Source: Acidobacteriota bacterium
Lineage (GTDB): Bacteria > Acidobacteriota > Polarisedimenticolia > JACPZX01
Length of the DNA stretch: 46,029 nucleotides
Direction of reading: 5' to 3'
Assembly (NCBI GenBank): GCA_016195325.1
Contig: JACPZX010000050.1
Location: forward strand, 1-46,029
Both the position numbers and the translations under genes were made by a program. How positions within the stretch are numbered: position 1 is the stretch's first letter; each line of letters opens with the position of its first letter. Below the pieces are notes generated by a model. The model saw only the letters and a list, made by a program, of their open reading frames with translations, was not told where the DNA came from and did no database searches. Shown piece after piece: positions 40,241 to 46,029 of this stretch.

Positions 40241-40885
40241 TCATCCGAGCATTTGATCCGCGTGCGTTTTCAGCTCGGGTCTGACGTGGGGGTGCCCGAG
40301 CGTGTCGAGATACACACGGATTCCTTCCCGTCGGGCGAACCGCATCGCCGGCACGAGATCCGAATCGCCCGTCACGACGACGACGCTCGAGACGAACCGT
40401 TTCAACGCGAGCGAGGCCATGTCGAGCCCGATTCTCATGTCGACCCCTTTCTGCAGGATTTTCGGAACGAGATCGTGCGCCCCTACCGTTGTCTTGAGGC
40501 CGGAGGTCAACCGATGGGCGGCCGCTCGGCCAATCTCCCACCCTTGGTGAACGAGTGTCCCGCGGCGCACGGCGAAGTCGGGTTCGTCGTCGAGGCGCTC
40601 GATGAGACGCATGTTCCGGGCGTAGGCGAGCGTGGCTGAGAAATCGATCGGGCGGCCGTCGAGAGGGTTCCGAGCCGAGCCGGAGAGGGGTTCGGCGGTG
40701 TAGTAGAACACCCGGTAGAGGGAGGAGCGCTCGACGGCCGGGTGCACGAGGATTCGCGACACTTCGGCGACGACATCCGCGGCTTCAGGAAATCGTTTGA
40801 GCCGCGAGCCGAGTGTGATTCGGACGGATTCGCCGTCCAGCAGCACGGCGACTCGTTCCCCAATAACAAAATGCCCCTGTGCCAC
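40241..40885 (-). CDS. NYN (PIN-like) domain ribonuclease-type protein
   Basis: 214 residues from the GTG at 40885. ERVAVLLDGESVRITLGSRL at the start, GVDMRIGLDMASLALKRFV and VVVVTGDSDLVPAMRFARRE are the three acidic motifs of the NYN/LabA (DUF88) fold, which cuts RNA or DNA with metal ions. The first motif is DGES, not the usual DGxN. It converges on the HNH nuclease with 13 bases between stops. The start codon lies inside one arm of a perfect 15-bp inverted repeat, and GGGAGA is in the loop, so the mRNA could hide its own start. A defence or RNA-decay role is inference. Confidence 0.82.
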   Translation of the reverse strand: MAQGHFVIGERVAVLLDGESVRITLGSRLKRFPEAADVVAEVSRILVHPAVERSSLYRVFYYTAEPLSGSARNPLDGRPIDFSATLAYARNMRLIERLDDEPDFAVRRGTLVHQGWEIGRAAAHRLTSGLKTTVGAHDLVPKILQKGVDMRIGLDMASLALKRFVSSVVVVTGDSDLVPAMRFARREGIRVYLDTLGHPHVRPELKTHADQMLG

Positions 40886-40927
40886 GTGTAGGTCTCCCTA
40901 CTTTGATCATGGACGTGGCACAGGGGC
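40873..40927. repeat. Perfect 15-bp inverted repeat over the NYN start codon
   Basis: Left arm GCCCCTGTGCCACGT (40873-40887) and right arm ACGTGGCACAGGGGC (40913-40927), 25-base spacer. On the minus strand the GTG start codon is in the 3' arm and the ribosome-binding site GGGAGA is in the loop. It could be an operator, an mRNA hairpin, or the end of an inserted segment. Confidence 0.85.
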
Positions 40928-40979
40928 GCGTCTCAGTGGCGTTATTCTGGAACGGCATTCATGAAAGGTCAAGGCACCT

Positions 40980-41591
40980 TCACCGATTCGCCACGGGGAT
41001 CACGAACTTCTCCGCCGTGTGCGTGGGTGAGAAGCTCGCGACCTTCACGTCGACGAGGCCTGCGGCCTTCCCTCCCGCCATGACGTCCGACTCGGTGATC
41101 TCCGGCACCCCCTTCGGGCGGATCACCCACAGCGCCCCGGCCGGCCGGAGCGAGGCCTTGAGCGTCTCGAGCCTCTGGAGATCCGCGGTGCGGGAGGCGG
41201 CGAAGAGGATGAGGTCGCTCTCCTTCGCGGCGCGCCCCGTCGTGACGCGCGCCCCCTTCGCCTGAAGCTCCGTCACGAAGGCCGCATCGAAGGCGCCGAC
41301 GAGCGAGACGCGCAGCCCCTCCTTCACGCCGAGCTTGTCGAGGAGGCTCCGCGGGTTCCGGATCTTCTCCTCCCACTTCGCGGTGAGAGGGCCGAGCAGG
41401 AGCGAGATCGTCTCGCCGCCATGCGTCAGGTGAAGGGCGCCCCCTTCCGCGCGAAGCCTCTGGATCTCGCGAAACGGAATGTCGAGGCGGATCTCCGGGC
41501 TCCGGAAGATCAGCCGCTCCGACTCGAGCATCGCCTTCCCCGACCCGGAGCGGCGTCCGACCCGTGCGGTGCACTTCGTCTCCCGTCCCAT
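40980..41591 (-). CDS. DUF3052-like protein
   Basis: 203 residues. The N-terminal 70 residues (LIFRSPEIRLDIPFREIQRL; LHLTHGGETISLLLGPLTAK) form a beta-rich, PH-like part. The rest matches DUF3052: LLDKLGVKEGLRVSLVGAFD, LILFAASRTADLQRLETLKA, LRPAGALWVIRPKGV and AAGLVDVKVASFSPTHTAEK. The fold is methyltransferase-like but without a clear cofactor-binding site. Function is unknown. A TAGAAT (41605-41600) lies 8 bases before the ATG, with no ribosome-binding site, a leaderless-type start. Confidence 0.75.
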   Translation of the reverse strand: MGRETKCTARVGRRSGSGKAMLESERLIFRSPEIRLDIPFREIQRLRAEGGALHLTHGGETISLLLGPLTAKWEEKIRNPRSLLDKLGVKEGLRVSLVGAFDAAFVTELQAKGARVTTGRAAKESDLILFAASRTADLQRLETLKASLRPAGALWVIRPKGVPEITESDVMAGGKAAGLVDVKVASFSPTHTAEKFVIPVANR

Positions 41592-41599
41592 GGCCCGGG

Positions 41600-41605
41600 A
41601 TTCTA
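41600..41605 (-). promoter_or_regulatory. -10 element of the DUF3052-like gene
   Basis: Minus strand TAGAAT, 8 bases before the ATG at 41591. A good -35 was not found at 16-18 bases. The layout suggests a leaderless transcript. Confidence 0.4.
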
Positions 41606-41671
41606 ACCTCCGGCGCTTGTCGGCGCGAACCGCAGCCGTCAGAATGACGCGCGCCCGGACATTGGAGGCTC

Positions 41672-43498
41672 ATGCCGAGGGAAGCCGAAAAATCGAAGCC
41701 GCTCCTGATCTGGGACGCCGACTGCAGCTTCTGCAGGAAGTGGATCGGGCGCTGGCAGCTCGCGACCGGCGATCGCGTCGAGTACGCGACGTCGACCGCC
41801 GTGGGCGATCGCTTTCCCGAAATCCCGAAGGAGGAGTTCGCGCGCTCGGTCCAGCTCGTCGAGACCGACGGGAAGATCTATCGCGGGGCCGAGGCGGTGC
41901 TCCGAGCGCTCGCGCGCGCCCCGGGGCGCCGATGGGCGCTCGGGGCGTACGAGCACGTCCCCGGCGTCGCGCCGATCAGCGAGGCGGCCTACGCCCTCGT
42001 CGCGAGAAACCGCCCCCTCTTCTCGAGGATCACGCAGCTCCTGTGGGGGCCCGACGTCTCGCCGCCGGCGTACGAGACGGCGCGATGGCTTTTCGTCCGG
42101 ATGCTGGCGGCCGTGTATCTCATCGCCTTTGCATCGCTCGCGGTGCAGATCGAAGGGCTCGCCGGAAGCCGCGGGGTGCTCCCCGCCGCCGCCTTCCTCG
42201 ACGCCGTGCGGGCGAGCCTCGGCGGAACGTCGCCGGCCCAGCTCCCGACCATCTTCTGGTGGATCCCCCCGGGCGACGCGGCGCTGGCGGGCGCTTGCTG
42301 GCTGGGCGCCGTGCTCTCCGCGGTGGTGATGCTCACCGGCCTCGCGCCGCGCCCGATCTTCGTCGCTCTCTGGGCGCTCTACCTCTCGCTCTGCTCCGTC
42401 GTTCGCGTCTTCCTCAACTTCCAGTGGGACATCCTCTTGCTGGAGACGGGGCTCCTCGCCGTCTTCCTACCCGCCGCACGAGTTCGCACGCGAAGCGTCT
42501 TCCTCCTCCACTGGCTTCTCTTCCGGCTGATGTTCACGTCGGGGATCGTCAAGCTCGGCGCGCCGACCCCCGAGTGGCGCGACCTCACGGCGCTGGACTT
42601 CCACTACGAGACGCAGCCGCTTCCGACGTGGACCGCCTGGTACATGCAGCGGCTGCCCCACGCCGCGCAGGCGGCCTCCGAAGTCGTGATGTTCGCGATC
42701 GAGCTGGTCGCGCCGTGGCTCATCTTCGCCCCCCGGCGCGTGCGGCACGCCGGCGCGGCGGCGCTGCTCTTCCTCCAGGTCGCGATCATGGCGACGGGGA
42801 ACTTCGCCTTCTTCAATCTTCTGACGCTGGCGCTGTGCGTTCTTCTCCTCGACGACACCGCGTGGCCGATGCGCTTCAGGCGCGTGCGTCCCGGGGACCG
42901 GGCGGGCGGGGAGGCCGGATGGAGTCGAGCCGCGCGCCGGGTCCTGGTCCCCTTCGCGGCCGTGATCTTCGCCGTCGGGACGATGCAGATGACCGATCGG
43001 ATGCGCCTCCCGATCCCGTATCCCGGTCCCCTGCGATCGATCGAGGAGGCGATCGCCCCCTTCCGGAGCGTGAGCAGCTACGGCCTCTTCGCCTCGATGA
43101 CGACGTACCGGCACGAGATCGTGCTGCAGGGGTCGCGCGACGGCGCGACGTGGCTCGACTACGAGTTCCGCTTCAAGCCGGGGGACGTCTCGCGCCCCCC
43201 GCGCTTCGTCGCGCCGCACCAGCCGCGCCTCGACTGGCAGATGTGGTTCGCCGCGCTGGGGTCGTATCAGAGGAACCCGTGGGTCGTCGAGCTCATGAAG
43301 CGCCTGCTCGAAGGGAGCCCGCCGGTCGTCGGGCTCCTCGAGCGCAATCCCTTCCCGGACGGACCGCCGTCGCAGATCCGCGCGATCGTGTACGACTACC
43401 ACATGACGAGCGGGGAGGAGAGACGGGCCGGGGGAGCGTGGTGGCGCCGGGAGTACCTGGGGCCCTATGCGCCGACGCTCACCGCGCCGTCGCGCTGA
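41672..43498 (+). CDS. DCC thiol-oxidoreductase-like domain fused to lipase maturation factor (LMF1-like)
   Basis: 608 residues. The first 125 residues are a DCC1-like domain with DADCSFC (Asp15, Cys18, Cys21) and VQLVETDGKIYRGAEAVLRA. The rest is an LMF-type membrane protein: WGPDVSPPAYETARWLFVRM, FLNFQWDILLLETGLLAVFL, LHWLLFRLMFTSGIVKLGAP, and the soluble end with PHQPRLDWQMWFAALGSYQR, all close to the vertebrate LMF1 family signatures. LMF1 helps fold dimeric lipases; bacterial members are uncharacterised. The fused redox domain suggests a link to disulfide handling of an exported protein. GGAGG precedes the ATG by 3 bases. Confidence 0.88.
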   Translation: MPREAEKSKPLLIWDADCSFCRKWIGRWQLATGDRVEYATSTAVGDRFPEIPKEEFARSVQLVETDGKIYRGAEAVLRALARAPGRRWALGAYEHVPGVAPISEAAYALVARNRPLFSRITQLLWGPDVSPPAYETARWLFVRMLAAVYLIAFASLAVQIEGLAGSRGVLPAAAFLDAVRASLGGTSPAQLPTIFWWIPPGDAALAGACWLGAVLSAVVMLTGLAPRPIFVALWALYLSLCSVVRVFLNFQWDILLLETGLLAVFLPAARVRTRSVFLLHWLLFRLMFTSGIVKLGAPTPEWRDLTALDFHYETQPLPTWTAWYMQRLPHAAQAASEVVMFAIELVAPWLIFAPRRVRHAGAAALLFLQVAIMATGNFAFFNLLTLALCVLLLDDTAWPMRFRRVRPGDRAGGEAGWSRAARRVLVPFAAVIFAVGTMQMTDRMRLPIPYPGPLRSIEEAIAPFRSVSSYGLFASMTTYRHEIVLQGSRDGATWLDYEFRFKPGDVSRPPRFVAPHQPRLDWQMWFAALGSYQRNPWVVELMKRLLEGSPPVVGLLERNPFPDGPPSQIRAIVYDYHMTSGEERRAGGAWWRREYLGPYAPTLTAPSR

Positions 43499-43516
43499 CG
43501 GAGGGAGCCGTGCGGG

Positions 43517-44236
43517 TCAGATCCTGAAGACGAGGCCCGCGAACGGGCCGCGGAACCTGTAGTTGCTCTTCTCGCCGGTGCCGGTGTCGTGAGACTTCAG
43601 ATCGTAGACCCGGTAGCCGATCTGGAATCCCAGGAGCTTGACCACGGGGATGAAGTACCAGTCGAACGACGCCGAGAGATCCGTGAGCCTCGTGTCGACG
43701 CCGGAGATCTTCATCGACGAGTAGACCCCCTCGGCGTAGAAGCGCACGGGGACGATCGGCGGGCGGATGCCGATCGACAGGCCGACGGCCGGCGCGGGGG
43801 ATCCGATGTGGGCCGCCGTGGATTTCGCGGCCTTCGTCTTGACGTCGTAGCCGTCGCCGCCCACGAGGGCGGTGACGTCGAGAACTCCCGCGCTCAGGAA
43901 CGAGTAGCCGTAGAAGAGGCGCTGCCTCCGGAGCTCGATGGAGCTGCCCAGCTTGTCGCCGTTCACCTTGCCGTCGCTGTACCCGCCGACGATCCGGTGA
44001 TGCCCGAGCCGCGCGAGAAAATCGATCCCCGGATAGCTGTCGACACCGTCGGCGGCGAGATCGTCCGCGACGTTGAAGCCGCCGCCCGGCTTCCCCGTCG
44101 CCCCGTCCCCCTCGGCCTTCGCGATCCACGCGCCGGGGGCGAAGTACAGGTGCGCCTCGCCCGCCCCCGCGATCGCCGCCGCGCCGAGGAGAAGCCCGGC
44201 CGCGGTCGCGACGCGCACGAAGACCCTCCCTATCAT
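43517..44236 (-). CDS. Outer-membrane-type beta-barrel protein, paralog A
   Basis: 239 residues with signal peptide (VATAAGLLLGAAAIAGAGEA). The mature part is rich in alternating polar and hydrophobic strands and ends in a phenylalanine-containing strand (FRGPFAGLVFRI), like outer-membrane proteins. It shares with the next gene the opening YFAPGAWIAKAEGDG (YIAPDFWHVALSGNG there) and a shared strand order (GFNVADDL / FGVADTL; LFYGYSFLSAGVLD / LLYGSPFLAGRTLT). The role is unknown. It lies 11 bases after its paralog, so the two are likely one transcript. Confidence 0.65.
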   Translation of the reverse strand: MIGRVFVRVATAAGLLLGAAAIAGAGEAHLYFAPGAWIAKAEGDGATGKPGGGFNVADDLAADGVDSYPGIDFLARLGHHRIVGGYSDGKVNGDKLGSSIELRRQRLFYGYSFLSAGVLDVTALVGGDGYDVKTKAAKSTAAHIGSPAPAVGLSIGIRPPIVPVRFYAEGVYSSMKISGVDTRLTDLSASFDWYFIPVVKLLGFQIGYRVYDLKSHDTGTGEKSNYRFRGPFAGLVFRI

Positions 44237-44247
44237 GCCGCCTCCCC

Positions 44248-45030
44248 TCAGAGCTTCACCACGATGCCGAAGAAGGTCCCCTTCTCCTTGATGTCGAGCT
44301 TCGCCCGCCCGCTGTCCTCGGACCTGAGCGAGCTGTACCGGTACCCCACGGTGATGCCGACCGAGCGCGCGAAGAGGATGTAGTCGAGGGCGGCGTACCC
44401 CTCCTGCACGCGCGAGCGGACGCCGCCCCGATCGAGGGCGGTGCTCAGGACCTCGCCGTGGATCCGGAGCGCCTGGGCCGGGATGAAGCTCAAACTGGCG
44501 CCGATGATCGGAACGGTCGACTTCAACGAGACGTCCGGGCTGCCTGTCCCGCTCTGCTTCACGGACGTTTCGAGGTCGTACCGGTAGAGGCCGACCCTCA
44601 CCCCCGCGGTGAGCGTCCTGCCCGCCAGGAACGGAGAGCCGTACAGGAGCTTCTTGTGATCGACCTTCATGTCGGACCGGATGCGCGAGCCCGGGAGAAA
44701 GGTGTGGTTCTTGAACGTGAAGATCGACGAGACGTTTGTGGAGCCCGAGAAGTCCCCGTGGGCGAGCCCGAACTCCACCAGGTACTTCTCCCGGAGCCGG
44801 ATGAACGACTCGAGCGCGCGGCTCGTGTCGCTCGTATCGACGCCGAGCGTGTCGGCGACGCCGAAGCGCTCGTCCGACGATCCGCGCCCCGTCTGGCCGT
44901 TCCCCGAGAGGGCCACGTGCCAGAAGTCGGGGGCGATGTACACGTACGGCTCCTGGCTCTGCGCCCGAGCCTCCGTGGCGGCGAGCGCCGCGAGGGCCGC
45001 AAGGGCGGCGGCGAGGACGAGGCGCTTCAA
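44248..45030 (-). CDS. Outer-membrane-type beta-barrel protein, paralog B
   Basis: 260 residues if started at the TTG at 45030, which gives the signal peptide KRLVLAAALAALAALAATEA with ARAQS cleavage. A CTG at 45039 overlapping the preceding stop is an alternative. Barrel-like strands (YVYIAPDFWHVAL; EFGLAHGDFSGSTNVSS; VGITVGYRYSSLRSED) and a C-terminal strand (KGTFFGIVVKL) match paralog A. It starts 5 bases after the Rho_N-domain gene, so the three may form one operon. Confidence 0.65.
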   Translation of the reverse strand: MKRLVLAAALAALAALAATEARAQSQEPYVYIAPDFWHVALSGNGQTGRGSSDERFGVADTLGVDTSDTSRALESFIRLREKYLVEFGLAHGDFSGSTNVSSIFTFKNHTFLPGSRIRSDMKVDHKKLLYGSPFLAGRTLTAGVRVGLYRYDLETSVKQSGTGSPDVSLKSTVPIIGASLSFIPAQALRIHGEVLSTALDRGGVRSRVQEGYAALDYILFARSVGITVGYRYSSLRSEDSGRAKLDIKEKGTFFGIVVKL

Positions 45031-45035
45031 GAGGA

Positions 45036-45404
45036 TCAGGTGGCCGGCGCGGCCGGGGCGGCGCCCTCCTTCGGCTTCACCTTCCCCTTGTTGGCCAGCT
45101 CGACCAGATCCCGCAGGTGATGCTTCGTCCTCCGCATCAGGGTGCGGGCGCGCTTGAGAGCCTTCGCGTCGTGGGCGGAGAGGGCGGCGTCCCGCTTCGC
45201 CTTCAGCGCGCGGACGCGCTCCTTGAGCGCCTTCCGGCCGATTCCCTTCGGGGGCGCGTGCTTCTTCTCGATCCCCAGCTTCTTGCAGAGGATCTCGACG
45301 AGCTGCTCCTTCTTCATGCCGATCGCGCCCGTGATGTCCTCGTACGTGCGGGCCATCTCGCGCAGTTCGACGACGGTCTTCTTCTCGAGTTCCTTGAGCT
45401 CCAT
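45036..45404 (-). CDS. Rho_N (SAP-like) domain protein, basic
   Basis: 122 residues. The first 50 residues, KELEKKTVVELREMARTYED with IGMKKEQLVEILCKKLGIE, are a Rho termination factor N-terminal-type helical domain. The rest is very lysine- and arginine-rich (ALKAKRDAALSAHDAKALKR), like DNA- or RNA-binding tails. GAGGAG lies 4 bases before the ATG and a promoter is at 45467-45495. It probably binds nucleic acid; no further role can be seen. Confidence 0.8.
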   Translation of the reverse strand: MELKELEKKTVVELREMARTYEDITGAIGMKKEQLVEILCKKLGIEKKHAPPKGIGRKALKERVRALKAKRDAALSAHDAKALKRARTLMRRTKHHLRDLVELANKGKVKPKEGAAPAAPAT

Positions 45405-45466
45405 GCATCTCCTCGTGGCCGCGCGAGGCCGCTCCCGGGTTCCGGTCGCGCCTTCGCGGACGCTAC

Positions 45467-45495
45467 GTGATAGCAAGCCCGGGCCCCGCCGTCAA
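45467..45495 (-). promoter_or_regulatory. Promoter of the Rho_N-domain gene
   Basis: Minus strand TTGACG (45495-45490), 17-base spacer, TATCAC (45472-45467). It gives a leader of about 55 bases. Confidence 0.6.
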
Positions 45496-45523
45496 CCATC
45501 GCGCTCCGAGGGTTCCGCGCGGC

Positions 45524-45552
45524 TTGAGGTGTTCACCCGGTCACACTAAGAT
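45524..45552 (+). promoter_or_regulatory. Promoter of the DAHP synthase gene
   Basis: TTGAGG (45524-45529), 17-base spacer, TAAGAT (45547-45552). Predicted leader about 20 bases before the GTG at 45579. It is divergent from the Rho_N promoter. Confidence 0.6.
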
Positions 45553-45578
45553 GCCCACACCTTCAGGGAGAATTCTCC

Positions 45579-46029
45579 GTGCTCATCGTGATGGAACAGG
45601 GGGTGTCCGAAAGGGACATCGAGCGCGTCACCGCGCGGATCGAGGCGCTCGGCTTCCGGGCGCACCCGATCCCCGGGGCGCTCCGCACGGCCATCGGCAT
45701 CACGGGGAACAAGGGGCCGTTGAACCCGGCGGAGTTCGAGATCCTGCCGGGGGTCCAGTCGGCCATCGCGGTGACGCAGCCCTACAAGCTCGTCAGCCGC
45801 GAGGTGAAGCACGACGACACGCAGATCGTCGTGGCCGGCCGGAAGCTCGGCGCGGGGCACTTCGCGGTCATTGCGGGCCCCTGCGCGGTCGAGTCGCTCG
45901 AGCAGACGCTGGTCGTGGCCCACGCCGTGAAGGCGGCGGGGGCGCATTTCCTTCGCGGCGGCGCCTACAAGCCGAGGACCTCCCCGTACGCCTTCCAGGG
46001 ACTGGAGGTCGAGGGGCTGAAGATCCTCG
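45579..46029 (+). CDS. aroF: 3-Deoxy-7-phosphoheptulonate (DAHP) synthase, 5' part
   Basis: 150 residues, cut off by the window end. The GTG at 45579 was chosen as it starts the family pattern [20 protein letters not shown], the ferredoxin-like N-terminal domain of type I-beta DAHP synthases. The catalytic barrel begins with [20 protein letters not shown], followed by [20 protein letters not shown], the phosphoenolpyruvate-binding segment. It makes the first intermediate of the shikimate pathway. The ACT-like N-terminal domain may sense aromatic amino acids. Confidence 0.92.
   Translation, partial: MLIVMEQGVSERDIERVTARIEALGFRAHPIPGALRTAIGITGNKGPLNPAEFEILPGVQSAIAVTQPYKLVSREVKHDDTQIVVAGRKLGAGHFAVIAGPCAVESLEQTLVVAHAVKAAGAHFLRGGAYKPRTSPYAFQGLEVEGLKIL

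Noticed and set aside
39307-40885. HNH/NYN pair as part of a transposon bounded by the inverted repeat
   Set aside because: The two arms of the repeat are both at one end (40873 and 40913); no partner copy was seen near 39303, and there is no transposase.
1-46029. tRNA, rRNA, CRISPR arrays, insertion sequences, phage genes
   Set aside because: I looked for clover-leaf arms, regular spaced repeats, transposases and integrases, and saw none.

Overview
The window is GC-rich (about 65-70% by eye), densely packed bacterial chromosome with about 44 protein genes, many overlapping by 1 to 14 bases. The gene mix is compatible with a deep-branching Acidobacteriota-type soil or sediment bacterium: a fused formimidoyltransferase-cyclodeaminase, three DUF4388 (PATAN-type) proteins, a zinc-ribbon/receiver protein, a Ccm cytochrome c maturation operon and a UbiA-type polyprenyl-phosphate phosphoribosyltransferase. 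This assignment is inference; no rRNA or other phylogenetic marker is present. I saw no tRNA, rRNA, CRISPR array, insertion sequence or prophage.

Layout. 1-923: decayed DUF1259 gene and a small MqsA/YgiT-type zinc-finger protein without its DNA-binding half. 1098-5400 (+): FIST sensor, ftcD and a HELTH metallopeptidase with C-terminal TPRs. 5414-12935 (-): a five-gene overlapping operon with a strong sigma-70 promoter at 12987-13016, coding for a DUF4388/SPOR membrane protein, a peptidase-MA-like protein, a DUF4388/J-domain/TPR protein, and an ABC ATPase plus permease. 13086-18095: nadB (+), then on the minus strand a 62-residue protein, lepB, a LOG-like protein and gamma-glutamyltransferase. 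18161-23777 (-): ccmEFHIABCD-like operon in which CcmE carries CXXXY instead of HXXXY. 23871-24290: no protein gene, but a promoter, hairpin, single-stranded C-rich linker and terminator that together look like an undescribed small RNA.

24291-31301: zinc-ribbon receiver protein (-), greA (+), GT2 glycosyltransferase (-), UbiA-type transferase, DUF362 protein, receiver-DUF4388 protein, EamA transporter and a HAMP membrane protein (+). 31314-34994: GT39-like membrane glycosyltransferase with TPRs (-) and a large 6-PTPS-related membrane protein (+). 34991-39302 (+): MocA-like cytidylyltransferase and three subunits of a molybdenum hydroxylase. The FAD subunit has the four-cysteine loop typical of 4-hydroxybenzoyl-CoA reductase; the molybdenum subunit has lost an internal C-terminal segment containing its active-site glutamate. 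39307-40885: HNH nuclease and NYN-domain protein, convergent, with somewhat lower GC; a perfect 15-bp inverted repeat spans the NYN start codon. 40980-46029: DUF3052-like protein, DCC/lipase-maturation-factor fusion, two paralogous outer-membrane-type proteins, a Rho_N-domain protein and the start of a DAHP synthase.

The strongest candidates for new biology are the orphan small RNA at about 24155-24268, the overlapping DUF4388/SPOR-peptidase-J-protein-ABC operon, the HNH/NYN pair with its start-codon inverted repeat, and the recurrent leaderless-looking gene starts. Two genes (DUF1259 and the molybdenum subunit) carry internal deletions with frame changes. They may be true decay or assembly errors, so read-level checks matter there.
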